Positions 25,175 to 39,647 of a stretch of 64,000 bases of DNA are shown here, in pieces. Position 1 is the first letter of the stretch, and every line of letters begins with the position of its first letter. Source of the DNA: Streptomyces sp. NRRL F-2580. GTDB taxonomy: Bacteria > Actinomycetota > Actinomycetes > Streptomycetales > Streptomycetaceae. Under the pieces are notes generated by a model, which was not told the origin of the DNA, searched no databases, and saw only the letters and a list, made by a program, of their open reading frames with translations. Both the position numbers and the translations under genes were made by a program. The stretch covers positions 1 to 64,000 of the forward strand of contig NZ_JOIR01000002.1 of NCBI RefSeq assembly GCF_000720115.1, in the 5' to 3' direction.

Positions 25175-25822
25175 GCCGCTGCCTCCACGCTGTGCTGCCG
25201 TCAAGAGTTGCCCTCCGGAGTTGCCCTCCGGACCCCTGAAGGTATCGCGTACGGAACTACGCCTTGCCCGTGAGGTGCGCGAACACGACGACGTGGGGTC
25301 CCCGTGGCGGTCCGGGGCGGGCCCGCCGTTGCAGGAGGGCGAGAAGACGGCCCCGGGGATCTGCGGGGTGGCCATGCGGCTGACGACGGCGGCCGCGTCC
25401 CGCTCGCCGGGGGGTGGGCCGTCCTGCCCCGGTGCTCGGGGCCGAGGTCCCTCCGTCGCTCCGGACGCCGGGCCACGGGAGGGAGTGGCCCGGCATCGCG
25501 GGGGCGGCCGGCAGCTCGTGGACCGTCCGCACCGGGTCAAACGGCGACGGCGGCCCACCGACGATCAGCTGACGAGCGCGAACCGGTGGTGACCTGGGGC
25601 GACAGTAGGCGTCGCCCCCTCGGTCGGACCAACCTCCCCCACCCGCCCGCGATCTTCGAATGGCTCGATCTCATCGGTGAATTGAACGGCCCGTCCACCG
25701 GCCGGGCTCTTCCGTACCCTGCGCGGGACGCCCGCCCCCGGACGCAACTGGAATGCCGACTTTGCGTCTGCTTGAGCTCGGACGCTGGCCGAAACCGTGC
25801 GGGGGAGACCGGGAACGCCGAA
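25175..25822. other. 648-base gap between the sacsin-like gene and serC
   Basis: I find no convincing gene here; the open frames are Arg/Pro-rich and lack ribosome sites. One clear structure is a hairpin with perfect 10-base arms, GCCGGGCCAC (25467-25476) and GTGGCCCGGC (25485-25494), with an 8-base loop. A short direct repeat, AGTTGCCCTCCGGA, occurs twice near 25206-25230. The region around 25660-25690 is relatively AT-rich and could hold the sacsin-like gene's promoter. Confidence 0.5.
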
Positions 25823-25851
25823 GCCCCCGGCGACTTCACGTCACCGGGGGC
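25823..25851 (-). terminator. serC: serC terminator hairpin
   Basis: GCCCCCGG (25823-25830) and CCGGGGGC (25844-25851), an 8-base stem with a 13-base loop, 24 bases after the serC stop in the direction of transcription. The transcript would continue with UUCGGCGUU. Confidence 0.75.
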
Positions 25852-25875
25852 CTCGGTACCGATCGGTACGGACCG

Positions 25876-29934
<4,059 letters not shown>

Positions 29935-29936
29935 GG

Positions 29937-30055
29937 CAAGCCCTGTGAGCCGAGCCCTGTAAGCCAAGCCGTGTAAGCCAAGCCGTGTAAGGCAGGGCCT
30001 GTAAGACAGGGCCTGTAAGACAAGCCCTGTAGGCAGGGTCTGTAAGGCAAGACAC
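29937..30055. repeat. 14-base imperfect tandem repeat array
   Basis: About eight units of 14 bases with the pattern C-A/G-A/G-G-C/G-C-C/G-T-G-T-A-A-G-C/G, for example CAAGCCGTGTAAGC, CAAGCCGTGTAAGG, CAGGGCCTGTAAGA (twice). They start three bases after the oxidoreductase stop and end just before the promoter of the EamA gene. Every unit keeps a TGTAA/TGTGA/TGTAG core on the plus strand. No gene is encoded. Confidence 0.9.
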
Positions 30056-30058
30056 GGC

Positions 30059-30086
30059 TCGACACTCCTTACGGAGCGCGTAATCT
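30059..30086 (+). promoter_or_regulatory. promoter of the EamA gene (leaderless)
   Basis: TCGACA (30059-30064), a 16-base spacer containing CTCC-TTAC-GGAG, and TAATCT (30081-30086). The ATG follows six bases after the -10 element, so transcription should start at or within a base or two of the start codon. Confidence 0.55.
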
Positions 30087-30092
30087 GGAGAA

Positions 30093-31055
30093 ATGCCCGC
30101 ACCTTCCGCATCCCCCTCCTCGTCGCCCTCGCAGGCCGCCACGACGGCCCCCGCCCCCGTACCGGCCCCGCTGCCCGCCGAGGGCCAGGGCCGCGGCGGC
30201 GGTCTCGGGCCGGTCGCGCTGGTGATCTCGGCGGGGATCTCGGTGCAGTTCGGCGCCGCCCTCGCGGTCATGATCATGCCGAGGGCGGGCGCGGCGGGCG
30301 TGGTCACCCTGCGCCTCGCGGCCGCCGCGGTCGTGCTGCTGCTCCTGTGCCGGCCCAAGGTGCGCGGCCACTCCCGCTCCGACTGGGGCACGGTGCTCGC
30401 CTTCGGCGTCGCCATGGCCGGCATGAACGGCCTCTTCTACCAGGCCATCGACCGGATCCCGCTCGGCCCGGCCGTCACCCTGGAGGTGCTCGGGCCGCTC
30501 GCCCTGTCCGTCCTCGTCTCCCGGCGCCTGGTGAACGTCCTGTGGGCCGGCCTCGCCCTCGGCGGCGTGGTCCTGCTCTCCGGACACGGCGGGGGCGGCC
30601 TCGGCTTCGGCTCGCTCGACCCGCTGGGCGAGGCCTTCGCGCTCGGGGCGGGCGCGATGTGGGCGGCGTACATCGTGTTCAGCGCGCGTACGGGCCGCCG
30701 CTTCCCGCAGGCCGACGGGCTGGCCCTGGCGATGGCGGTGGCCGCGGTCCTCTCGCTGCCCCTGGGCATCGCCGGCGCGGGCACGGACCTGCTGGTCCCG
30801 AGCACCCTCGCGCTGGGCCTCGGCGTGGCCGTACTGTCCTCCGTCCTGCCCTACACGCTGGAAATGCTCGCCCTGCGGCGGATGCCGGCCCCGACCTTCG
30901 CGATCCTGATGAGCCTGGAGCCGGCCATCGCCGCCACCGCGGGCTTCCTCGTGCTGAACCAGGCCATGTCCGCGCTGGACGCCCTGGCCATCGCCCTCGT
31001 GATCGCGGCCAGCATGGGCGCGGTCCGCTCCCAGATGCGCAAGCAGCCCGCCTGA
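30093..31055 (+). CDS. EamA/DMT-family exporter, RhtA-like
   Basis: A 320-residue membrane protein. About 35 Pro/Ala/Ser-rich residues precede ten hydrophobic helices arranged as two EamA repeats (about 38-165 and 178-310). AVTLEVLGPLALSVLVSRRL and SVLPYTLEMLALRRMPAPTFAILMSLEPAIAATAGFLVL are characteristic of the RhtA threonine/homoserine exporter branch. It probably exports amino acids or related metabolites. The promoter looks leaderless. The next gene begins in the stop codon (TGATG). Confidence 0.9.
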   Translation: MPAPSASPSSSPSQAATTAPAPVPAPLPAEGQGRGGGLGPVALVISAGISVQFGAALAVMIMPRAGAAGVVTLRLAAAAVVLLLLCRPKVRGHSRSDWGTVLAFGVAMAGMNGLFYQAIDRIPLGPAVTLEVLGPLALSVLVSRRLVNVLWAGLALGGVVLLSGHGGGGLGFGSLDPLGEAFALGAGAMWAAYIVFSARTGRRFPQADGLALAMAVAAVLSLPLGIAGAGTDLLVPSTLALGLGVAVLSSVLPYTLEMLALRRMPAPTFAILMSLEPAIAATAGFLVLNQAMSALDALAIALVIAASMGAVRSQMRKQPA

Positions 31056-31411
31056 TGGACGTCGACACCTACCTTGCCGGGACCCCCGAGGCCCGCCGCC
31101 CCGCCCTCACCCGGCTGCGCGCCCTGTGCCTCGCGGAACTGACGGGCTTCGAAGAGGTCATCGCGTACGGGATGCCCGCCTATGTGCGGGCGGGCGGGAG
31201 CGTCGGCGAGATCGCCTGGGCGAACCAGAAGCAGTACATCTCCTTCTACCTGTTGCGCACGGACGTCCGCGACGTCTTCGCCGACCGCCTGGCCGTCCAC
31301 GACATGGGCAAGGGCTGCCTCCGTTTCCGCAACCCGGCCAAGGTCGACTTCGACCTCCTGCGTGATCTTCTCCGCGCCACGGCAGGGGCGGCGCCGGGCG
31401 AAGTCTGCTGA
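31055..31411 (+). CDS. DUF1801 (YdhG-like) protein
   Basis: A 118-residue protein whose ATG shares the A of the previous gene's TGA (TGATG), so it is translationally coupled to the EamA gene. DVDTYLAGTPEARRPALTRLR, EEVIAYGMPAYVRAGGSVGEIAWANQKQYISFYLL and CLRFRNPAKVDFDLLRDLL match the DUF1801/YdhG fold, a small alpha/beta (TATA-box-like) domain of unknown role. Its pairing with a DMT exporter gives no obvious function. Confidence 0.88.
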   Translation: MDVDTYLAGTPEARRPALTRLRALCLAELTGFEEVIAYGMPAYVRAGGSVGEIAWANQKQYISFYLLRTDVRDVFADRLAVHDMGKGCLRFRNPAKVDFDLLRDLLRATAGAAPGEVC

Positions 31412-31512
31412 GGGGCGCCCGGCTGCAACCGGACGGTCGTTCCCCGCGTCGTTGCTGACGCGTACGCCCGTCCCGCCGGCCGCGGGGGACCGGCCGGGCG
31501 GGCGCACGTCTC

Positions 31513-33135
31513 TCAGCCGAGCGGCAGGTCCAGGTAGGAGGGCGTCGCCTCGGGGGAGGTGAACGCCAGCGTGGCGCGCGGCAGGTTGGCGTCGCCGTAG
31601 AACGGGTCGCGGGCGTCGATCACCAGCATCAGGCGGTGGCCGCGTGGCACGTCGTACGCCGTCGCCTGGAGGTCGATGTCCGCGCTGACCAGGCTGTCCG
31701 GCGGGGAGTCGGCGTCGGTGTACGGGGCGTGCGTGACGATGTGGGCCGTGCCGTCGGCTGCCGCGTCGAGGAGGTACGCGACGAAGGTGGAGCCGGGGTT
31801 CGCCGCCCGGTAGGTCACGCGCAGCCGGGGCGTGCCGCGCAGCCGGACGGTCTCGGCGGCCGGTTCCGCTTCCCATACGGCGGCGAGGGTGCGGTCGATG
31901 TCGTCGGTCGGGTAGACCTTCGGGCGTCCGGCGATCTCGTCGTATCCGGACTCGACGACCTTGTCGGCGACGGTCGCCGGGGTGTCCACCCCGCACACGA
32001 CGGTCGCGGTCCAGCCGGCCTGCGGTTCCTCGGCCAGTTCCCCCTCGTCGGCCAGGTGCAGGCGTTGCACGCTGTCGGTGAGGGAGGGCCAGCTGGGGCG
32101 GGGTTCGAGGGTCTTGCTCCACATGACCTCGCCGAGCACCTGGCCCTCGGCACCGATGCCGTTGTCGATCCCCTTGAGGTGGTGGTCGAACCAGCGGTGG
32201 GCGTCCGTCCAGATCCGGTTCGGCAGGCCCAGCATGCCGGTCATCTCGGGCCCGGAGTGGTCGCCGACGGAGACGGCGAGGCGCTTGGGGCCGGTCAGCT
32301 CGTTGAACATCTTCAGGGTCTGGTTGGGCGGGAAGAGCGTCTCGTGCCAGGCGTGCGAGAAGAAGACCGGCACCTGGCGGCGGTTGAGCTCTTTGATGTG
32401 GCTGAAGGGCGAGCGGGTCTCCGCCCAGCGCAGCGTGCCGGGGATGTCGCGGTTGCCGAGGACGTTGTCGAAGACGCTGTGCGTCTGCGGGCTCAGCCGC
32501 GCCTTCGAGGCCGCCTTGAGCAGGGCCCGTACGGCGGCGACGTGGCGGGTGGAGTTCTCGTAGAACGCCTCCCCGAGGTCGCCCCAGCTGCTGAGCGCGA
32601 CCACGGCGTCGACGCGGGTGTCGTGCGCGGCGACCAGCTGGCTGATGCCGGAGCCGTACGAGTCCCCGAGGAAGCCGATCCTCGTCACGGGCCCGGAGCT
32701 GCGCTCGATGATGTGGTCCAGGGCCCGGCTGCCGTCGGCGACGTCGAGCGGGCCGGCCACGTCGACCTGGCCCTCGGAGCCGGCGAAGCCGCGGGCGGAG
32801 TAGGCGAGGACGTTGTAGCCGCGGGCCGCGAACAGGCTGGCCTGGACGGCGTACGGCAGCCAGCCCAGGCTGGTCCAGGGCGAGGGCATGACGATCACCG
32901 GGCGCGGCTGGGCCCCGGTGTGCCGCCAGAGCGCGGCGTCGAGGAGGTCCCCGTCGGCGCCGGTCACCTTGCCGCGGGTGAACACGGCGAGGGAGCGGAC
33001 CTCGGCGACCTCCGCGGCGCGGGCGGGGGCGAGGCCGGTGACGTCGCCGCTCTCCAGGGCGGCGACGAAGGCGCTGAGGGCGGTGGCGTCGAGTTCGGGA
33101 TAGAGGGAGAAGGGGGGTTGGGCGGCTGGAGTCAC
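31513..33135 (-). CDS. S15/CocE-type alpha/beta hydrolase
   Basis: A 540-residue protein. I choose GTG 33135, which has AGAGGA nine bases before; a TTG ten codons upstream is possible but poorly supported. An alpha/beta-hydrolase core includes the nucleophile elbow LGDSYGSGISQL (G-x-S-Y-x-G of the X-Pro dipeptidyl-peptidase/CocE family), VPVFFSHAWHETLFPPNQT around the acid, and GDHSG for the His. The C-terminal third is the jelly-roll domain of the family (RLRGTPRLRVTYRAANPGSTFVAYLLDAAADG). No signal peptide, so probably cytoplasmic. Substrate unknown: peptide, ester or acylated compound. Four 11-base repeats lie immediately upstream. Confidence 0.88.
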   Translation of the reverse strand: MTPAAQPPFSLYPELDATALSAFVAALESGDVTGLAPARAAEVAEVRSLAVFTRGKVTGADGDLLDAALWRHTGAQPRPVIVMPSPWTSLGWLPYAVQASLFAARGYNVLAYSARGFAGSEGQVDVAGPLDVADGSRALDHIIERSSGPVTRIGFLGDSYGSGISQLVAAHDTRVDAVVALSSWGDLGEAFYENSTRHVAAVRALLKAASKARLSPQTHSVFDNVLGNRDIPGTLRWAETRSPFSHIKELNRRQVPVFFSHAWHETLFPPNQTLKMFNELTGPKRLAVSVGDHSGPEMTGMLGLPNRIWTDAHRWFDHHLKGIDNGIGAEGQVLGEVMWSKTLEPRPSWPSLTDSVQRLHLADEGELAEEPQAGWTATVVCGVDTPATVADKVVESGYDEIAGRPKVYPTDDIDRTLAAVWEAEPAAETVRLRGTPRLRVTYRAANPGSTFVAYLLDAAADGTAHIVTHAPYTDADSPPDSLVSADIDLQATAYDVPRGHRLMLVIDARDPFYGDANLPRATLAFTSPEATPSYLDLPLG

Positions 33136-33157
33136 GTCAGTCCATCCTCTTCGTCGT

Positions 33158-33201
33158 GGATCCAAAGCGGATCGAACGTGGATCGAATGCGGATCGAACG
33201 T
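33158..33201. repeat. four 11-base direct repeats upstream of the S15 hydrolase
   Basis: GGATCCAAAGC, GGATCGAACGT, GGATCGAATGC, GGATCGAACGT in immediate succession. The 11-base period (about one helical turn) places the same edge on one face of DNA, as for a cooperative activator or repressor. They end 23 bases upstream of the chosen hydrolase start and lie within the 347-base divergent region to the catabolic operon. Confidence 0.85.
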
Positions 33202-33417
33202 GGTGCGCCCGCCCGGGCCCGGAGCGGAACGTTCAGTATCGACGGGACATCCGGTGACGTATCGCGAGTTTCCGGCTTACGGCCTGAATCGCCCCCTCCG
33301 TGCCCGGTGGCCGCCGCGCCGCGGGACCTGCGGTCGGCGGGCGGCACCGCAACTGCCGTGCCGTCGTGCCGCTTTGGGGTCGGTGGCGGGAAGGCGCCGC
33401 CTGCCGAGAAAATCATG

Positions 33418-33455
33418 CAAGCGTGCTTGATTGTTTTCTTGGGTGCTGCCAGTCT
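33418..33455 (+). promoter_or_regulatory. promoter and TetR-type operator of the catabolic operon
   Basis: The palindrome CAAGC-GT-GCTTG (33418-33429) overlaps TTGATT (33427-33432). A 17-base spacer and CAGTCT (33450-33455) follow. GAGAGGGGAG and a GTG start come 12 and 28 bases later. CAAGC/GCTTG palindromes recur before fatty-acyl-CoA degradation genes of actinobacteria under TetR control; the TetR gene at the operon end is the natural candidate. Confidence 0.65.
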
Positions 33456-33482
33456 TCCCTCACGCCGAGAGGGGAGCGCACC

Positions 33483-34349
33483 GTGCCCGATCCGTCCGCC
33501 GTCGACGCAGCCGTCGCCGTCTTCGCAGATCTGCGCGAGGAGGGCCGCGAACTCGAAGCTGTCGTCAGGGAGTTGCCGTATCCCGACTGGGCCCTGCCGA
33601 CCCCCGCGTCCGGCTGGAGCATCGCCCACCAGATCGCCCACCTGCACTGGACCGACCGCGCCTCACTGCTCTCCCTCACCGACGCCGCCGGCTTCGGCGT
33701 CATGGTCGAGGAGGCGCTGAAGGCCCCCGACTCCTTCGTCGACGAGGGCGCGGAAGAGGGCGCGGCGCTGCCGCCCGCCGAACTGCTCGCCCGCTGGCGG
33801 GCCACGCGGGCCGCCCTCGACGAGGCGCTCGCCGCGGCCTCACCCGACACCCGGTTCCCCTGGTACGGGCCGCCGATGAAGGCCGCCTCCATGGCGAGCG
33901 CCCGGCTGATGGAGACCTGGGCGCACGGCCAGGACGTCGCCGACGCGCTCGGCGTGCGCCGCGCCCCGACCGCGCGGCTGCGGCACGTGGCGCGGATCGG
34001 CGTACGGGCTCGCGACTACGCCTATGCCGTACGCGGACTGCCCGCGCCCGCCGAGGAGTTCCGGGTCGAGCTGACGGCCCCCGACGGCGCCAGCCTGTGG
34101 ACGTACGGACCGCCGGACGCCCCGCAGCGGATCACCGGCCCGGCGCTCGACTTCTGCCTCCTGGTGACCCAGCGGGCCCATCGCGCCGACCTGGCCCTCA
34201 CCGCGGCCGGTCCCGACGCCGACCGCTGGCTGGACATCGCCCAGGCCTTCGCGGGCCCGGCGGGGGCCGGGCGGGAGCCGGGGTCGGGGCGGGAGCCAGG
34301 GTCGGGGCGCGAGTCGGGGGCCGGGCGGGAGCCGGGGGCCGCCCGATGA
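33483..34349 (+). CDS. TIGR03084-type maleylpyruvate-isomerase/DinB-like metal-binding protein
   Basis: A 288-residue protein from GTG 33483 with a strong GAGAGGGGAG site. Residues 1-165 form the four-helix DinB/MDMPI bundle: GWSIAHQIAHLHWTDRASL and ARLMETWAHGQDVADALG give His ligands (H-x3-H and later H) for a divalent metal. The second part (about 170-260) is the wHTH-like C-terminal domain. The last 30 residues are GREPGSG-type tandem units. Related proteins use mycothiol. The gene opens an operon for acyl-CoA degradation and overlaps the AtuA-like gene by ATGA. A role as thiol-dependent isomerase or regulator is inferred only. Confidence 0.85.
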   Translation: MPDPSAVDAAVAVFADLREEGRELEAVVRELPYPDWALPTPASGWSIAHQIAHLHWTDRASLLSLTDAAGFGVMVEEALKAPDSFVDEGAEEGAALPPAELLARWRATRAALDEALAAASPDTRFPWYGPPMKAASMASARLMETWAHGQDVADALGVRRAPTARLRHVARIGVRARDYAYAVRGLPAPAEEFRVELTAPDGASLWTYGPPDAPQRITGPALDFCLLVTQRAHRADLALTAAGPDADRWLDIAQAFAGPAGAGREPGSGREPGSGRESGAGREPGAAR

Positions 34350-36108
34350 CGCCCCGGCCCCCCGCCGACCGCCCGCTGCGGATCGGCAACGCGTCCGGCT
34401 TCTACGGCGACCGCTTCGACGCCCTGCGCGAGATGCTGACCGGCGGTCCGCTCGACGTGCTGACCGGGGACTACCTCGCCGAGCTGACCATGCTGATCCT
34501 CGGCCGCGACCGCCTGAAGAACCCGGACCTCGGCTACGCCAAGACCTTCCTGCGCCAGCTGGAGGAGGGGCTCGCCATCGCGCACGAGCGGGGCGTACGC
34601 ATCGTCGCGAACGCGGGCGGCCTCAACCCGGCCGGCCTCGCCGACGCCGTACGGGCCCTCGCGGCCAAGGTGGGCGTCCCCGTCACCGTGGCACACGTCG
34701 AGGGGGACGACCTCACCCCGTACGAGGACGGGGCGCTGACCGCCAACGCCTACCTCGGAGGCGCCGGCATCACCGCCTGCCTGCGGGCCGGCGCGGACGT
34801 GGTCGTGACCGGCCGGGTCACGGACGCGGCACTCGTCAGCGGCCCGGCGGCCTGGTGGTTCGACTGGGCCCCGGACGAGCACGACAGGCTGGCGGGGGCG
34901 GTGGTCGCCGGCCACGTCCTGGAGTGCGGAACCCAGGCCACCGGCGGCAACTACGCCTTCTTCACCGCGCACGACGTCCGCCGCCCCGGGTTCCCTCTCG
35001 CGGAGATCTCCGCCGACGGCTCGGCGGTCATCACCAAACACCCCGGCACGGGCGGGACCGTCTCGGTCGGCACCGTCACCGCCCAACTCCTCTACGAGAC
35101 CCAGGGCGTGCGCTACCTCGGCCCCGACGTGACCGCTCGCCTGGACACGGTCCGCCTCGCCGAGGACGGCCCCGACCGCGTCCGCGTCTGCGGCGTGCTC
35201 GGCGAACCCCCGCCGTCCACCCTCAAGGTCGGCGTCACCCGCATCGGCGGCTGGCGCAACGAGGTCGTCTTCGTCCTGACCGGCCTGGACATCGAAGCGA
35301 AGGCGGCCCTGGTCCGCACGCAGCTCTCCGACGCGCTGGAGGGCGTGGCCACCGCCGACTGGACCCTCGCCCGCACGGACCACGAGGACGCCCCGACGCA
35401 GGAGACGGCCAGCGCCCTGCTGCGGCTCGTGGTCCGCGACCCGTCCCCGGACCGGGTGGGCCGCGCCCTGACCTCGACGGCGATCGAACTGGCCCTGGGC
35501 AGCTACCCGGGCTTCCACGTCACCACGCCCCCGGGCCCGGCCCAGCCGTACGGCACCTTCACCTCGACCCTGACCCCGGCCGCCGAGGTCCCCCACGTGG
35601 CCGTCCTCCCGAACGGCACCCGTCTGCCGATGCCCGTTCCGGCCCCTCCGGCGTTTGAGGAGCGGGGGTCCGGGGGCGCAGCCCCCGAAGGGGTCCGGGG
35701 CGGAGCCCCGGTTTCGGGAAGGGGCGGGGTGGGGGAGAGCCCCGCAGGGCCCACCACCCGCGCCCCCCTCGGCGCACTGGCCGGCGCCCGCAGCGGCGAC
35801 AAGGGCGGCGACGCGAACGTAGGCGTCTGGGTCGAGTCCGACGAAGCCTGGGACTGGCTGCACGACACCCTCACCGTAGAGGTGTTCCAGGACCTCCTCC
35901 CCGAGACCCGCCCGCACGCAGTGCGCCGCCACCGCCTCCCGAACCTCCGCGCACTGAACTTCACCATCACCGGAATCCTCGGCGCCGGCGTCGCCTCCGG
36001 CCACCGCTTCGACCCCCAGGCCAAGGCCCTCGGCGAATGGCTCCGCGCCCGTCACCTGGACATCCCGACCCACTTGCTGCCCGAGACCGCCCCGGAGGGG
36101 ACCGGCCC

Positions 36109-36112
<4 letters not shown>
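34346..36112 (+). CDS. AtuA-like protein (DUF1446) of acyclic terpene utilisation
   Basis: A 588-residue cytoplasmic protein starting in an ATGA overlap. Residues 10-425 are the DUF1446/AtuA N-terminal region (RIGNASGFYGDRFDALREML; IVANAGGLNPAGLADAV; ATGGNYAFF). Residues about 480-575 are the AtuA C-terminal ferredoxin-like domain (ARSGDKGGDANVGVW; LNFTITGILGAG). Between them, about 432-475 are repeat-derived residues (GAAPEGVRGGAPVSGRGGVG). In Pseudomonas, AtuA is required for citronellol/geraniol growth but its chemistry is unresolved. The carboxylase genes follow directly. Confidence 0.88.
35643..35755. repeat. dispersed repeat captured inside the AtuA-like gene
   Basis: CCGGCGTTTGAGGAGCGGGG, then CCGGGGGCGCAGCCCCCG, then GGGTCCGGGGCGGAGCCCCG and GTTTCGGGAAGGGGCGGGG. 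It is the same family as the intergenic copies and is in frame. It shares the GTTTCGGGAAGGGGCGGGG tail with the copy inside the FAD/Fe-S gene. Confidence 0.9.
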
Positions 36113-37707
<1,595 letters not shown>

Positions 37708-37715
37708 GCCCGCAC

Positions 37716-39647
37716 ATGACCCAGCCGATCACCTCGCTGCTCGTCGCCAACCGCGGCGAGATCGCCGTACGGATCTTCCGCACCGCCCGCGCCCTGGGCC
37801 TGGCCACCGTCGCCGTCCACTCCGACCCGGACGCCGACGCCCTGCACGTGCGCGAAGCCGACGCGGCCGTACGCCTGCCCGGCGCGGCCCCCGCCGACAC
37901 CTACCTGCGCGGCGACCTGATCATCAAGGCCGCCCTCGCCGCCGGCGCCGGCGCCGTCCACCCCGGCTACGGCTTCCTCTCCGAGAACGCCGACTTCGCC
38001 CGCGAGGTCCTGGCCTCCGGCCTGACCTGGATCGGCCCGCAGCCCGAGGCCATCGAGGCCATGGCCTCCAAAACCCGCGCCAAGGACCTGATGCGCGCCG
38101 CCGGGGTACCGCTCCTGGACCCCGTCGACCCGGCCGCCGCCACCCCCGCCGACCTGCCCCTGCTGCTGAAGGCCGCGGCCGGCGGCGGCGGGCGCGGGAT
38201 GCGCGTGGTCCGCGACCTCGCCGGCCTGGCGGAGGCCCTCGACGCGGCCTCGGCCGAGGCCCGTTCGGCCTTCGGCGACGGCGAGGTATTCGCCGAGCCC
38301 TACGTCGAGCGCGGCCGCCACGTCGAGGTGCAGATCCTCGCCGACGCCCACGGCACCGTCTGGGCGCTCGGCACCCGCGACTGCTCCCTCCAGCGCCGCC
38401 ACCAGAAGGTCATCGAGGAGGCCCCGGCGCCCGGCCTGCCGCAAACCCTGCGGGAGAACCTCCACACCGCCGCCGTCGCCGCCGCCCGCGCCGTCTCCTA
38501 CCGGGGCGCCGGCACCGTCGAGTTCCTCGTCACCGCCGACGGACGCCCGTACTTCCTGGAGATGAACACCCGCCTCCAGGTCGAACACCCCGTCACCGAA
38601 GCCGTCTTCGGCCTCGACCTCGTCGCCCTCCAGCTGCGCGTGGCCGAGGGCGAGGCCCTGCCGACGTCGCCGCCGGAGCCCACCGGCCACGCCGTCGAGG
38701 CCCGCCTCTACGCCGAGGACCCGGCCCGGGACTGGCGCCCGCAGACCGGGGCCCTGCACACCCTCGACGTCCCCGGCCAGGTCCGCGTGGACACCGGCTT
38801 CACCGACGGGGACACGGTCGGCATCCACTACGACCCCATGCTCGCCAAGGTCATCGCCCACGCCCCCACCCGCGCCGAGGCCGTACGGGCCCTCGCCCAC
38901 GCCCTCGCCGGAGCCCGCATCCACGGGCTCACCACCAACCGCGAACTCCTCGTACGGTCGTTGCGCCACCCCGAGTTCGCCGCCGGGCAGCTCGACACCG
39001 GCTTCTACGAGCGCCACCTCGACGCCCTCACCGAGGCACCCGCGGACGCCACGGCGGCGGCCCTCGCCGCCGCCCTCGCCGAGGCGGCCCCGGCCGCGGA
39101 CGCCCCGCTCGCCGCCCGTCTCGGCGGCTGGCGCAACGTCCGCTCCCAGCCGCAGATCCGCCGCTACACCGCGGCCGGAGCCGAGTACGAGGTCCGCTAT
39201 CAGGCCGGCCGGCTCGTCGACCACCCCGGCATCCGGGTCCTGGCCGCCACCCCCGCCCTCGTCACCCTCGAAATCGAGGGAATCCGGCGGGTGTTCCACG
39301 TGAAACGTAATTCGAACAAGCCCGACGCGACCGAGATCTACGTGGACTCCGCACTCGGCGCCCACACCCTCACCCCCGTCCCCCGCTTCCCCGACCCCCA
39401 GGACCGGACCGAACCGGGCTCCCTGCTCGCGCCCATGCCCGGCACCGTCGTCCGCGTCGCCGAGGGCCTCGCCCCCGGCAGCCCCGTCACCGCCGGGCAG
39501 CCCCTGCTCTGGCTGGAGGCCATGAAGATGGAGCACCGCATCCTCGCTCCCGCCTCCGGCACGCTCACCGCGCTCCACGCCGTCACCGGCCAACAGGTCG
39601 AGTTCGGCGCCCTGCTCGCCGTAGTCCAGGAGGAAACGCAGCCATGA
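37716..39647 (+). CDS. acyl-CoA carboxylase alpha subunit (biotin carboxylase + biotin carrier)
   Basis: A 643-residue protein. The biotin carboxylase domain (about 1-450) has SLLVANRGEIAVRIFRTA, the ATP-grasp glycine loop KAAAGGGGRGMRVV, HVEVQILAD, and EMNTRLQVEHPVTE. A linker (about 460-560) and a biotinyl domain (EAMKMEH, with the biotinylated Lys near residue 609) end the chain. It is of the MccA/AtuF/LiuD class. It works with the beta subunit immediately upstream and overlaps the acyl-CoA dehydrogenase gene by ATGA. The nine-base gap to the beta gene suggests equal expression. Confidence 0.95.
   Translation: MTQPITSLLVANRGEIAVRIFRTARALGLATVAVHSDPDADALHVREADAAVRLPGAAPADTYLRGDLIIKAALAAGAGAVHPGYGFLSENADFAREVLASGLTWIGPQPEAIEAMASKTRAKDLMRAAGVPLLDPVDPAAATPADLPLLLKAAAGGGGRGMRVVRDLAGLAEALDAASAEARSAFGDGEVFAEPYVERGRHVEVQILADAHGTVWALGTRDCSLQRRHQKVIEEAPAPGLPQTLRENLHTAAVAAARAVSYRGAGTVEFLVTADGRPYFLEMNTRLQVEHPVTEAVFGLDLVALQLRVAEGEALPTSPPEPTGHAVEARLYAEDPARDWRPQTGALHTLDVPGQVRVDTGFTDGDTVGIHYDPMLAKVIAHAPTRAEAVRALAHALAGARIHGLTTNRELLVRSLRHPEFAAGQLDTGFYERHLDALTEAPADATAAALAAALAEAAPAADAPLAARLGGWRNVRSQPQIRRYTAAGAEYEVRYQAGRLVDHPGIRVLAATPALVTLEIEGIRRVFHVKRNSNKPDATEIYVDSALGAHTLTPVPRFPDPQDRTEPGSLLAPMPGTVVRVAEGLAPGSPVTAGQPLLWLEAMKMEHRILAPASGTLTALHAVTGQQVEFGALLAVVQEETQP

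Noticed and set aside
29937..30055. Possible CRISPR array
   Set aside because: Units are 14 bases with no spacers, and no cas genes are present.
30069..30587. Minus-strand frame opposite EamA with His/Arg-rich product
   Set aside because: Shadow of the EamA gene, no ribosome site and no family motif.
33158..33201. Possible CRISPR array
   Set aside because: 11-base units are contiguous, without unique spacers.
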